Shown: piece by piece, positions 8,667 through 17,191 of the stretch
Position numbering within the stretch: the stretch's first letter is position 1
Layout of the letters: the number at the start of each line of letters is the position of its first letter
Assembly (NCBI GenBank): GCA_036704825.1
Contig: JAUBSN010000008.1
Span: forward strand, 1 to 64,000
Length of the DNA stretch: 64,000 nt
Origin: Microcoleus sp036704825
GTDB lineage: Bacteria > Cyanobacteriota > Cyanobacteriia > Cyanobacteriales > Microcoleaceae
Direction of reading: 5' to 3'
Translations under genes and position numbers: made by a program
Notes under the pieces: model-generated
What the model was told of the DNA's origin: nothing
Databases searched by the model: none
What the model saw: the letters and a program-made list of their open reading frames with translations, nothing else

Positions 8667-9404
8667 TTAGTAAGGGCTTGCTGTTGGTCTGACGATAATT
8701 TCGCTAACATCAACATCGTCAGGTTGTTCGATCGCAAATACAATCGATCGCGCGATCGCAGCAGCAGGAATAGCTATTCTGCGGAATTCTTTCATTCCCA
8801 ATATTGCAGTTTCATCAGTGATGCTCTCGGCTAACTCAGACTCGGTTACTCCAGGAGAAATCACCGTCACCCGAATGTCGCCCCCAACTTCTTGTCTCAA
8901 GCCTTCTGAGATGGCTCTAACGGCGAATTTAGTAGCACAGTAAACAGCAGCAGTAGGAGAAACCGCGTGTCCGCCGATTGAAGAAAGATTAATAATCTGA
9001 CCAGACTTTTGGGCTTTCATCACAGGAAGTGCCGCCGCGATGCCGTACAAAACACCTTTGATATTGACATCAATCATGCGATCCCATTCCTCAACTTTCA
9101 GTTGTTCGAGTGCGGATAGGGGCATGATGCCAGCATTGTTAATCAGGACATCTACGCGATCGAACTTACTTTGGGCAAATTGAACGATATCCTCCATTTG
9201 ACTGCGTTGCGTCACATCTAGAGCCTGGTATTCGACTGTTCCACCCTCCGCACGAATTTCCTTGGCGATCGCTTCTAGGCGATCGGTGCGACGTGCCCCT
9301 AAAACAACTTTTGCGCCCTTTTCAGCAAGCAACTTAGCACTGGCTTCACCGATTCCACTACTGGCTCCAGTGATAATGATGACTTTCCCATTTAAGTTAG
9401 ACAT
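8667..9404 (-). CDS. SDR family NAD(P)-dependent oxidoreductase
   Basis: This is a classical short-chain dehydrogenase of 245 residues. The cofactor glycine motif TGASSGIG is at 12-19, NNAG at 89-92, the catalytic Ser in LSS at 140-142, and YCATK places catalytic Tyr155 and Lys159. The closest type is the clavaldehyde/YdfG-like oxidoreductases that use small carbonyl substrates; the actual substrate is not deducible. It is the last gene of a three-gene set (SDR, carboxymuconolactone-decarboxylase-like, SDR) with gaps of 9 and 29 bases. Confidence 0.9.
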   Translation of the reverse strand: MSNLNGKVIIITGASSGIGEASAKLLAEKGAKVVLGARRTDRLEAIAKEIRAEGGTVEYQALDVTQRSQMEDIVQFAQSKFDRVDVLINNAGIMPLSALEQLKVEEWDRMIDVNIKGVLYGIAAALPVMKAQKSGQIINLSSIGGHAVSPTAAVYCATKFAVRAISEGLRQEVGGDIRVTVISPGVTESELAESITDETAILGMKEFRRIAIPAAAIARSIVFAIEQPDDVDVSEIIVRPTASPY

Positions 9405-9413
9405 TGAAATCTC

Positions 9414-9929
9414 CTATTTTTGTGATGTTACTGGGAATTTGATTTGGTTTTCTTGGAATAGCTCTTTGAGAGTTTGTGCTGCAATCAAGGCACGGGGATA
9501 ACCTGATGTCACGGTGGTGATATAAATGACTTCCATCAGTTCTTGTGGTGTAACTCCATAATTGAGAGCATATTGTGCATGAAGTTTGAACTGCGGCATC
9601 GTGCCCTGTGCGGCAAATCCCCCCAGAGAAATAAGCTGACGGGTTTTATTGTCGAGTACCTCACGCGCCCAGATATCGCCCAACGCATATTTGAGAGTCA
9701 TGTCGGCAAGTTCTGGGAAATCCCTTTGAAGCTGTTCAAAATGCGGTGGCAGTCCTTTTCCACCCGTAAGACTGTTCACAACTCTTTCGCCACGATCTTG
9801 GCGTGTCAGCGTTTGTGAAGGTTGCGGAACTGTTTTTTGCGCTTCCATAGGTGAAGCAATAAAAATTGTTCCCGCTATGGTTAAAGTTAAAACTACCCCT
9901 AGGGTTAAAGCTAAAAACTTTCCCTTCAT
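9414..9929 (-). CDS. Exported carboxymuconolactone decarboxylase-like protein
   Basis: Residues from about 60 onward match the carboxymuconolactone decarboxylase fold: WAREVLDNKTRQLISL, then HAQYALNYGVTPQELMEVIYITTVTSGYP. No CxxC pair of AhpD type is seen. The longer open frame reaches 10007, but the first 26 residues overlap the neighbouring SDR gene. The ATG at 9929 gives a good signal peptide (MKGKFLALTLGVVLTLTIAG, cleavage probably near the ASPMEA stretch) and is the likely start. Export is unusual next to cytosolic reductases. It probably shares a transcript with both SDR genes and may be controlled by the divergent AraC regulator. Confidence 0.85.
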   Translation of the reverse strand: MKGKFLALTLGVVLTLTIAGTIFIASPMEAQKTVPQPSQTLTRQDRGERVVNSLTGGKGLPPHFEQLQRDFPELADMTLKYALGDIWAREVLDNKTRQLISLGGFAAQGTMPQFKLHAQYALNYGVTPQELMEVIYITTVTSGYPRALIAAQTLKELFQENQIKFPVTSQK

Positions 9930-9958
9930 GATTTCCCTGCTGTCGAGATTAGTTTGAA

Positions 9959-10726
9959 TTACAGAAACTGACCGCCAGAGACTTCGATTCTCTGTGCATT
10001 CACCCATCTGTTGTCTTCGGATAGTAAAGCGGCGATCGCACCGCCGATATCATCAGGCATACCGACGCGACCCAAAGCAGTTTGCGAAGCGATAAAGCTG
10101 TTAATCTCAGGATTGTCACGCACCGCACCGCCATTAAAATCCGTTTCAATTGCGCCTGGGGCTACCACATTCACAGCAATCTGTCTGTGTCCTAATTCCT
10201 TAGCCATGTATCGAGTCAAAACTTCGATCGCTCCTTTCATGCTTGCATAAGCTGCATAGCCAGGTAGAGCAAAACGGGCAAGCCCAGACGAAATATTGAC
10301 TATCCGTCCTCCATCATTCATCAAAGGCAGAAGTTTTTGCGTGAGGAAGAAAACGCCTTTTACATGAATATTCATCAAGCGATCGAAATCATCTTCGGTG
10401 GTATCAGCAAAAGACGCATGAACCCCAATACCAGCATTATTCACGAGGAAATCAAAATGTTCTGTCTGCCATTTATCTTGAAGTGACAGCTTGACTTGTT
10501 CCACAAAACCGTCAAAGGTTTTCGTGTTTGAAGTATCCAGTTGCAGTGCAACCGCTTGAGCTCCGATATCGGCGATCGCAGATACGACATTTTTGGCATC
10601 CTCATCGCTGTTGTGATATGTCACGATGACATCGACTCCTTTTCTGGCAAGAGTCAAAGCGGTATTTTTGCCAAGTCCTCGGCTCGCCCCTGTTACCAAT
10701 GCTATTTTTTTCTGGTCTTTGGTCAT
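9959..10726 (-). CDS. SDR family oxidoreductase (FabG-like)
   Basis: This classical SDR of 255 residues has TGASRGLG at 12-19, NNAG at 96-99, SSG at 146-148 and YASMK with catalytic Tyr160 and Lys164. The C-terminus VSGGQFL is typical of FabG-like reductases. NADPH use is suggested by the Arg in the glycine loop, which is an inference. It is the first gene of the SDR/CMD/SDR set and is transcribed away from an AraC-type regulator 188 bases upstream. This layout often marks a carbonyl-stress or xenobiotic response. Confidence 0.9.
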   Translation of the reverse strand: MTKDQKKIALVTGASRGLGKNTALTLARKGVDVIVTYHNSDEDAKNVVSAIADIGAQAVALQLDTSNTKTFDGFVEQVKLSLQDKWQTEHFDFLVNNAGIGVHASFADTTEDDFDRLMNIHVKGVFFLTQKLLPLMNDGGRIVNISSGLARFALPGYAAYASMKGAIEVLTRYMAKELGHRQIAVNVVAPGAIETDFNGGAVRDNPEINSFIASQTALGRVGMPDDIGGAIAALLSEDNRWVNAQRIEVSGGQFL

Positions 10727-10914
10727 TGCCTTATCCTTTTACTGTTTCATTCAGATGTGTTCATCGTATGAGTAACAGCAAGGGTTTTGAATACACAGAC
10801 CTCGCAATTTATTGCCTAATCCTCCAAACCCATATTTTAGGAATGGCTCAAGATGCTCTATGATGAGCAAAAGGAAATGGTTAAATCAATCAAAAAACTA
10901 GCAGGGCAATTGAA
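10727..10914. promoter_or_regulatory. Divergent control region between the SDR set and the AraC regulator
   Basis: The 188-base gap must hold the promoters of both transcripts and is the natural place for AraC binding. I cannot point to a clear operator or to convincing -35/-10 boxes by eye. Confidence 0.35.
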
Positions 10915-11865
10915 ATGCTCAACCAAGTAATAAACCAAGATGCGTTAGCGAAGCCCTCGAAGAGGATCGCTAATCAATGTAAAGAATTGGCGGCATTAGT
11001 AAGTCGGCACACTGAAGGCAAGGGGAACGGTTTGCATAAAACAGCTATAGATAAGCTGGAATTGACGCGAGAATCTTCAGTTTCCGCAGCACTACATTGT
11101 GTTTGTGAACCTCTTCTCGCCATCATCGTTCAGGGTCAAAAAAAAGCGTTGCTGGGTGAAGAAACCTATCGTTATGGCGAGGCTCAATATCTTGTGATCT
11201 CAGTTGATTTACCTATTAACGGATTTGTTGTAGAGGCTACCCCAGACAAGCCGTATTTAGGATTCAAGCTGAATCTAGATCCGCGCCAACTCTGTGACAT
11301 TATTACTGCCCAAACCAACCCAAGTGCAAATAAGAAAGAAAACTCTGTTAGAGGTTTGTTCGTCAGCACCGCCGATGCACCGTTGCTCGATTGCGCCCTC
11401 AGACTGACAAGACTTTTGGATACACCGCAGGATATCCCTATCCTGGCACCGATGATTATCCGCGAAATCTATTATCGTCTTTTAATAGGCGAACAAGGCG
11501 AAGCTGTCCGCCAAATCGCAACATCTGGCAGCAATATGCAGCGCATCGCTGAGGTGCTCAAACTAATTAAAACTGATTTTGTAAAACCGATGCGTGTTGA
11601 GGATTTGGCAGGACAAGCCAATATGTCTCCTTCATCTTTCCATTACCATTTCAAGGAAGTGACATCGATGAGTCCACTTCAATATCAAAAGCAATTAAGA
11701 CTATTAGAAGCACGTCGCCTGATGCTTGCCGAAAACTCCGATGCGGCAAATGCTGCCTATCAGGTGGGTTATGAAAGCCCCTCACAGTTCAGCCGCGAAT
11801 ATTCTCGGATGTTCGGTGCGCCGCCGATCCGGGATATTGAGCGTTTGCGTACTGCTCGATCGTAA
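10915..11865 (+). CDS. AraC family transcriptional regulator
   Basis: The N-terminal half matches the AraC_N effector domain (ALHCVCEPLLAIIVQGQKKALLGEE; LDTPQDIPILAPMIIREIYYRLL). The C-terminal half carries two helix-turn-helix motifs, the second ending YESPSQFSREYSRMFGAPP. Regulators of this subfamily are usually encoded divergently from the SDR or aldo-keto reductase genes they activate, which is exactly the arrangement here. The effector is unknown. The 25-40 N-terminal residues before the domain are poorly conserved, so an internal start is possible. Confidence 0.92.
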   Translation: MLNQVINQDALAKPSKRIANQCKELAALVSRHTEGKGNGLHKTAIDKLELTRESSVSAALHCVCEPLLAIIVQGQKKALLGEETYRYGEAQYLVISVDLPINGFVVEATPDKPYLGFKLNLDPRQLCDIITAQTNPSANKKENSVRGLFVSTADAPLLDCALRLTRLLDTPQDIPILAPMIIREIYYRLLIGEQGEAVRQIATSGSNMQRIAEVLKLIKTDFVKPMRVEDLAGQANMSPSSFHYHFKEVTSMSPLQYQKQLRLLEARRLMLAENSDAANAAYQVGYESPSQFSREYSRMFGAPPIRDIERLRTARS

Positions 11866-11918
11866 CTGTTTCGACTATATTGGTTTTGTTCATTTAACAC
11901 AAATGGAGGATAAAAGCA

Positions 11919-12242
11919 ATGGAATATTGCGGTAAATGGCGGATCGCGGAGATGGAATTGTGGGATAGTGATTACTTGGACATGGAAGTTGAAGCGTATA
12001 TCGAGATCGATCAAACAGGTTCAGGAGAATTTCAATTCGGTTTAGTATCAGGTCAAATTGACGGCGAAGTCGTAAAAGATGGAAAGGATCGGCGATTTGA
12101 GTTGACCTGGGACGGTAATGATGAATGCGATCCTGCATCCGGTAGCGGTTGGCTCAAATTAAAGGATAAAAACTCGATAGACGGTCGAGTCAAATTCCAC
12201 CAAGGCGACAGTTCTAGTCTTGTGGCTAAGCGCATGAAGTAG
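11919..12242 (+). CDS. Conserved hypothetical protein, 107 residues
   Basis: The product is acidic and rich in beta-prone stretches (MEYCGKWRIAEMELWD, ELTWDGNDECDPASGSGWLKLKD). I recognise it as a small protein seen in several bacterial genomes without an assigned function. It has no signal peptide or membrane segment. A GGAGG-type site lies about ten bases upstream of the ATG (tggaggataaaagc). It follows the AraC gene by 53 bases but need not be co-regulated. Confidence 0.7.
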   Translation: MEYCGKWRIAEMELWDSDYLDMEVEAYIEIDQTGSGEFQFGLVSGQIDGEVVKDGKDRRFELTWDGNDECDPASGSGWLKLKDKNSIDGRVKFHQGDSSSLVAKRMK

Positions 12243-12281
12243 GCAATCAGCGATCGCACTATATTTATGCGATTTTTTTAA

Positions 12282-12347
12282 ACCGCAGATGAACGCGGAT
12301 GGGATTTGATCTGCGTTCATCTGTGTTCATCCGCTGATATCTGCGGT
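12282..12347. repeat. Inverted repeat of the ACCGCAGAT / ATCTGCGGT type
   Basis: Perfect 9-base outer arms (12282-12290, 12339-12347) enclose further imperfect GAACGCGGAT / ATCTGCGTTCAT pairing. A related hairpin built on GATTAACGCAGAT is at 44201-44237, so this is a dispersed intergenic repeat family. It lies between convergent genes. Confidence 0.5.
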
Positions 12348-12396
12348 AACAAAATCCCAATCTAACCAATAACCAATAACAACTGACTTAGCTTTC

Positions 12397-13329
12397 TCAT
12401 GAAGGATTGATCGGAAAATCGCCCTCACTATCAACCTCTGGGGCACTTTTAACTAAATCCAAAAACGCAAACACGGCCGGAATCAACAATCCATCCCTCA
12501 AAACAGACACCCCAATTACCCTTTCAAAATCCGCAGGCAAACTGCAAACTTTCACCGAAGCAGGTATCGGTTCCGCAGCCAAACGGGGAAGAATTGCTGT
12601 ACCCAAACCTTGCATCACCATACTGACAATCGTTGAATCTTCGCTGAGTTCGTAAGCGATATTTAAGGGAAACCCCGAAGTTGTCAAATATTTTCGCAGC
12701 GGTATCGAACAAGGATTTTCCGCCGGCTGCAAAATCAACGGATAAGCTGCTAATTCTTCCCAGGTAATCTTATCACTTGACAATTTGGCAGTTGGCGGCA
12801 GCAACACAACATATTTATCCCGCAAAATTTCTCTAGTTTCAAATTCATCGGAAATGGGAAGAGAGACAAAGCCGATGTCTGCTTTGCCCGATCGCAAAGC
12901 CTCTTCCACAGCTTGGGTATAATAAACTTCGGCAATGCTGACGGCAATTTTGGGAAAGCAACTGCGAAATTTAGCAATAATACCCGGCAGGATATGAGTT
13001 GCGACACTCCGAAAAGTCACTATCCGTACCTGGCCTCCCTGCAAACCTTTTTCTAAATCCGCTTCTTTGACCATCATTTCTAAGGCGCGGGCTATTTGAC
13101 GCCCGTGATTCACTACCCTTTCCCCCACCGGCGTCAGTTGAGCGCCGTGTCGCCCCCGGTGGAACAGTTGCACTCCCAATTCTGTTTCTAAAGAGGCGAT
13201 GGCGTGGCTGATGGCGGATTGGGACAGTTCCAATTGCAAAGCCGCCTCGCTAAAGTTTTCACAGTCTGCTACTGCTAGCAAAGCCTGAATTTGAGAGAGT
13301 TTCATCCGCCGCGTATTGATTTCCTTCAT
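12397..13329 (-). CDS. LysR family transcriptional regulator
   Basis: The N-terminal winged helix is standard (QIQALLAVADCENFSEAALQLELSQSAISHAIASLETELG) and is followed by a periplasmic-binding-protein-like effector domain of about 200 residues. The longest frame starts at a TTG at 13353. I prefer the ATG at 13329, and an ATG at 13305 just before the HTH is also possible. The target is not evident: no gene is divergently paired at close range, the nearest being the small gene at 13590. The length is normal for the family. Confidence 0.9.
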   Translation of the reverse strand: MKEINTRRMKLSQIQALLAVADCENFSEAALQLELSQSAISHAIASLETELGVQLFHRGRHGAQLTPVGERVVNHGRQIARALEMMVKEADLEKGLQGGQVRIVTFRSVATHILPGIIAKFRSCFPKIAVSIAEVYYTQAVEEALRSGKADIGFVSLPISDEFETREILRDKYVVLLPPTAKLSSDKITWEELAAYPLILQPAENPCSIPLRKYLTTSGFPLNIAYELSEDSTIVSMVMQGLGTAILPRLAAEPIPASVKVCSLPADFERVIGVSVLRDGLLIPAVFAFLDLVKSAPEVDSEGDFPINPS

Positions 13330-13589
13330 AGCGTTTGTGCCAGTAGTACCCAAATTGTCACAAGGGCTTCGATATATCGATTTTATTCATACAACCTATG
13401 CAAGCAATGCTTTGATTGTCAATTGCCGCAGAGTTAAGGTTAATTTATCAGGTAACAGATAGACTTTTACAGGACTTGCACGACAACATATTGTGCTGTA
13501 ATTGCGATAGAAATATTGCAGTTAAAGGCTCTTATTTGTAGTTTTTTTGGTGCAATTTTTGTAGGAGTTATCACTTTAAGGTGTTGGCT

Positions 13590-13883
13590 ATGTCTACTTA
13601 CAAAAGTCGGATAAAACCCCGAATAATGAGTTTTTTCCCGATTGCCTATCGAACTAAACCATCGGAGAAACAGAAAGGGCAATCTCTCTTTTCAGCTATA
13701 AATCAAATTGGGCAGTTTTTCCTCTACCTCATTTCCGGTGAGGACGAACTGAGAATTTGGCAGACCTGCGATCGCTACGGTAACACTTGGTGGCACGGTT
13801 GCGATCGCGCGACTGGTCGTTCTACCTGCGTGGCGACGGATGATGAAATGCGCGCTTGGATCGATCGGCGTTATTGCCAATAG
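13590..13883 (+). CDS. Small conserved hypothetical protein
   Basis: The C-terminal half, with LRIWQTCDRYGNTWWHG and ATGRSTCVATDDEMRAWIDRRYCQ, resembles a small protein that recurs in filamentous cyanobacteria. I know of no function. An ATG nine bases upstream is also in frame, but MSTYKSR is the more likely start. The product is basic and has no membrane segment. Confidence 0.55.
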   Translation: MSTYKSRIKPRIMSFFPIAYRTKPSEKQKGQSLFSAINQIGQFFLYLISGEDELRIWQTCDRYGNTWWHGCDRATGRSTCVATDDEMRAWIDRRYCQ

Positions 13884-13925
13884 TAGTGCGTGGATTGTGT
13901 GGAAATGAAGTGAAATACAGTCCTC

Positions 13926-13969
13926 AATTAGCAATTAGCAATTACCAATTACCAATTACCAATTACCAA
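13926..13969. repeat. Heptanucleotide short tandem repeat (AATTACC/AATTAGC)
   Basis: About six head-to-tail seven-base units end immediately before the ribosome site of the next gene. This is a cyanobacterial STRR. It keeps an artificial upstream frame open, so the start of the next gene must be taken inside that frame. Confidence 0.85.
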
Positions 13970-13981
13970 GTAGGAGATGCT

Positions 13982-14218
13982 ATGCTTCAAATATCTTCCG
14001 AAAGTGCAGCGCCAGATCGCATTATTCTGATGGAAAACGAGGTATACAGATTGCCTAAAACTCATCGAGAAATTCAAGTTTTGTCAGGAACTGCTTGGAT
14101 CACGCTTGACCAACAGGACATCATCTTGCAAAGCCCTGAAAAAGCATCGCTTCCACCCAGCAAAAACTTTGCTGTCATATCCGCTCTCAACAATATGCCG
14201 CTGATTCTGGCAGTCTAG
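13982..14218 (+). CDS. Small DUF2917-like protein
   Basis: The ATG at 13982 follows an AGGAGA site at 13973-13978. The 78-residue product has the order MENEVYRLPKTHREIQVLSGTAWITLDQQDIIL, which resembles the small cupin-like DUF2917 family (a short beta barrel with an SGxAWIT motif). The family assignment is by eye and moderate. The frame is open farther upstream only because the STRR has no stops there. Confidence 0.6.
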   Translation: MLQISSESAAPDRIILMENEVYRLPKTHREIQVLSGTAWITLDQQDIILQSPEKASLPPSKNFAVISALNNMPLILAV

Positions 14219-14432
14219 CAAGACAAAAACCAAGCCCTGCGATTTTAGATTTGAGATTTTGGATTGAATAATTGGGAATAACTGATTGTGTATGGGTTTG
14301 AAGCACCGGCCTACAGTTGCCTTCTTTTTTGAAACTGGTATCGGAACCTAGCGATTGAGAAAAAAATCGGCAAGAACACCCCAAAAAGCTCTATCTTAAT
14401 AGTTATCACCTAGCTATTGGAGGACTCGATCG

Positions 14433-15497
14433 GTGCAGTGCCGCTCTTACCACTTCAGCTATCTCGCAGCTATAAGTATTGTCTTATCGCCCGCACTCAG
14501 CCTGCTGGCAATTTCAGACGCCCGGGCTTATGCCCCAATTATAAATGCGAGGGGCGTCCAAGCGATCGATCTCGCTCAGGCAACTGACCCCAAAACGCAA
14601 GCAGACCAACTTTTTGAAACAGGAGTAAAACAGCACCGCGAGGGTTTGTTTCGAGAAGCAATCGAGACTTTTGAGCAAGTTTTGGCAATCCGCAAGCAAC
14701 TCGGCGACCAAGCCGGAATCGGCGAAACCCTCAACAATATGGGGGAAGTTTATGGCGAAATGGGTTTGAGGCCCAAAGCTTTGGAAGTTCTGCAGCAAGC
14801 TTTAGTCATTCACCGAGAAATCAGCGGAGGGCGTCGTATCGCGCGCACTCTCAATCTCATCGGTTTTGTCAACCGGATTGGGGACAATTTTTCCGAAGCG
14901 ATGAAACTGCACCAAGAAGCTTTGGAACTTGCCAAAACTACTGACGACAAAATTGAAATTGGAGAATCCCTCCACAACATCGCGGCCGTGTACGCAGAAC
15001 AGGCAAATTACGCCAAGGCGATCGAATTTTACCAGCAAGCGCGGACGATTCGCACGGCCGCCGGCGATCGGCGCGATTTAGGCCGTACCCTCAACAACAT
15101 GGGCGGCGTCTACTACAACATCGGCGACTTTAATAGAGCGATGGAATTTTACCACCAAGCTTTAGCAATTCGCCGGGAAATCGGAGACCGGGCTGGTGTC
15201 GGCCGCCTCCTCAACAACATGGCACTTACCTCTCGCAAACTCGGCAAAGATACTCAAGCGCTGATCTATTTTCAGCAAGCAATACCGATGTTAGAAGCAA
15301 TCGGCGACAAGACAAGTATCGGACGCTTGCTCAACAATATGGGCGCAATTCATGAAAGTCTCGGTCAATATGCTCAAGCTCTCGAATCCTACGAGGGAGC
15401 TTTAAAAATTGCCCGCGAGGGCGGTGATAAAGCCGGAGAAACTACAGCGATGGAGGGGATTAAGCGATTGTCTTCCGGTCAGCTTGTGCCGCAATAA
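14433..15497 (+). CDS. Exported TPR (Kinesin-light-chain type) repeat protein
   Basis: It starts at a GTG with a perfect GGAGGA eight bases upstream (14419-14424). A signal peptide (YLAAISIVLSPALSLLAISDARAYA) is followed by about seven 40-residue TPR units of the LNNMGxVYxxxGxxxxALExYxQALxIRxExGD type. Such repeats form a superhelical protein-binding scaffold. The location is probably periplasmic or lipid-anchored by another partner. The partner is unknown, and no enzymatic domain is present. Confidence 0.88.
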   Translation: MQCRSYHFSYLAAISIVLSPALSLLAISDARAYAPIINARGVQAIDLAQATDPKTQADQLFETGVKQHREGLFREAIETFEQVLAIRKQLGDQAGIGETLNNMGEVYGEMGLRPKALEVLQQALVIHREISGGRRIARTLNLIGFVNRIGDNFSEAMKLHQEALELAKTTDDKIEIGESLHNIAAVYAEQANYAKAIEFYQQARTIRTAAGDRRDLGRTLNNMGGVYYNIGDFNRAMEFYHQALAIRREIGDRAGVGRLLNNMALTSRKLGKDTQALIYFQQAIPMLEAIGDKTSIGRLLNNMGAIHESLGQYAQALESYEGALKIAREGGDKAGETTAMEGIKRLSSGQLVPQ

Positions 15498-15917
15498 TAA
15501 CAATTAAGCAATTCCGCGTTTGGCGTGAATATTGGAAGCGATCGACTTTGGCGACGATTTGGCATTAATCTGCAAGTCGTTGTATAATGCGTTGCCCAAA
15601 AAATATAATTCAAAAAGACGAAAAAGGCTTCAGGGGCGCTAGAATTTGATTAATATCGCACTCGCAAGATAGAAAGAGTTTCTGTAGTAATTCGTCTGCA
15701 AGCTCTGCTGCACAACAATGGTAAGGTGCGTCGCCTTCTACAATCTGCAAGTTTCATTGAATATCTGACAGCGACGCACCCTACAGGTAACGCACCTCAC
15801 TTCATTCATAAAACCGCTATATTGCATTAAGGAGGGAGCAGTTTCATAAATCGATGAAGCAAAAGGTTGAGGATATGAGTGTTGTTGAATAAGTTATATT
15901 ACCTGCCCATCTAAGCT
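15498..15917. other. Intergenic region with one inverted repeat
   Basis: No convincing gene is present on either strand. GGTGCGTCGC (15725-15734) and GCGACGCACC (15771-15780) form a hairpin-capable repeat of a kind widespread in cyanobacteria. A GGAGGGAG stretch at 15830-15837 is not followed by a usable frame. Confidence 0.5.
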
Positions 15918-16427
15918 ATGAATATTCGTACTGAAAAGCCAGAAGATGTAGAAGCTGTTCGCAACATTAATATTGCGGCCTTCGGGCGAGAAAATGAGGC
16001 TAACTTAGTCGATCGATTGCGGGGAATTGCATCTACATTTTCCTTCGTTGCGGTACAATCCGATCGCGTTATCGGACACATTTTCTTCAGTCCGGTGGTC
16101 GTCGAAGGAAAATGTTCTAAGAATTTGTCGATTCTGGGGTTGGCGCCAGTCGCAGTTCTACCCAACTATCAGCGGCAAGGTATAGGAACGCTGCTGATTC
16201 GCGAGGGTTTAAAAGAGTGCGGGCGATCGGGATTTCAGGCAGTGGTCGTGCTCGGTCATCCAGATTTTTATCCGCGTTTTGGGTTCATTCCTGCTAGCAG
16301 AAAGAGCTTGGGATGTGAATATGATGTACCCGATGAGGCTTTTATGGTGTTGGAGTTAGAAAGTGGAGCTTTGGAGGATTGCAGCGGAACGGTGAAGTAT
16401 CGATCGGAGTTTAGTTTATGCGAGTGA
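15918..16427 (+). CDS. GNAT family N-acetyltransferase
   Basis: The acetyl-CoA loop VLPNYQRQGIGTLLI (RxxGxG type) and the following VVLGHPDFYPRFGF motif place it in the YhbS-like group of GNAT acetyltransferases. The substrate cannot be inferred. Length (169 residues) is normal. It has no co-directional partner within 150 bases. Confidence 0.9.
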   Translation: MNIRTEKPEDVEAVRNINIAAFGRENEANLVDRLRGIASTFSFVAVQSDRVIGHIFFSPVVVEGKCSKNLSILGLAPVAVLPNYQRQGIGTLLIREGLKECGRSGFQAVVVLGHPDFYPRFGFIPASRKSLGCEYDVPDEAFMVLELESGALEDCSGTVKYRSEFSLCE

Positions 16428-16579
16428 CGAAGTAGTCGTAGGGTGCGTCGCCATGAAAAACCCCCAAAGAAATATCGACAATCTTACAGATCCGCACCTA
16501 ACAAACTCTCGTTCGTGCAAACAAACCCAACACTTCTTTTGTAGCAAAATTTTTTATAAATGGTATAAAATGGTAGGGT

Positions 16580-16912
16580 TTGGTATCATTGCCTAGATAT
16601 AACATTAATCAGCCAGTGCCTCCCAACGATATTAACCGTATCATAGAAAAATTTCGCATCCGCCAGTACGATATGTCAGCCCACGCAATGGAAGAAATGG
16701 CGGAAGATTTGCTGACCATCTTGGATGTGGAAGAGGCTATTCTCAACGGTCAGATTATCCGGGTTGAAAAAGGCGACCCCAGAGGTACAAAATAGGTAGT
16801 AGTGGGGACTGCACTGGATAGACAAACACCTGTTGGAGTGGTTGGACGTTTCGCTAGTAACGGACGTTATCTAATCATCACGGTTTATGAAGTCACTGAA
16901 CTTGAGGCCTAA
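16580..16912 (+). pseudogene. DUF4258 (toxin-like) gene interrupted by an in-frame TAG
   Basis: The first 71 codons give the DUF4258 core (YDMSAHAMEEMAEDLLTILDVEEAILNGQII, then DPRGTK). A TAG at 16793-16795 follows, and the same frame then continues with the conserved end of the family (VVGTALDRQTPVGVVGRF, YLIITVYEVTE) to a TAA at 16910-16912. In relatives the interrupted position is usually Tyr, so one base change (TAT or TAC to TAG) explains it. DUF4258 proteins resemble RelE/MqsR-type RNases. The only in-frame starts are TTG codons, another sign of decay. The next gene is its usual antitoxin-like partner. Confidence 0.75.
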
Positions 16913-16916
16913 TCCT

Positions 16917-17159
16917 ATGTATCGATACCGATGTGAGTATTGCGAAGGAACTGTTCAACCCCGCACTGTCAAGCGCGAGGCATTCAAACATAAAAATGGA
17001 TTTGTAATTCTTGAAAATGTGACTATCGGTGTTTGTGATAACTGTGGCAATCGATACTATTGGGCTGATATTCTTCATGCGGTTCATGCTGTCGCAACGG
17101 GAGCGAGATTGCCTGAAAGAACCGAACAAATTCCAGTTTGTCATCTAGAATCAGCATAA
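16917..17159 (+). CDS. YgiT/MqsA-type zinc-finger protein (antitoxin-like)
   Basis: The 80-residue product starts MYRYRCEYCEG and has two CxxC pairs (CEYC and CDNC) around a short basic strand region, the YgiT-type zinc finger. It lacks the C-terminal helix-turn-helix of full MqsA. In cyanobacteria such genes follow DUF4258 genes as putative antitoxins. Here the ATG sits four bases beyond the old DUF4258 stop, which implies translational coupling in the intact ancestor. It remains intact while its partner is broken. Confidence 0.82.
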   Translation: MYRYRCEYCEGTVQPRTVKREAFKHKNGFVILENVTIGVCDNCGNRYYWADILHAVHAVATGARLPERTEQIPVCHLESA

Positions 17160-17191
17160 AGGGCGGCACAACTTTTACCCAGCAAAGTTAT

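Noticed and set aside
8504..8692. ORF over the G/A- and C/T-rich intergenic region
   Set aside because: The low-complexity product comes from the palindromic repeat and has no family likeness or ribosome site.
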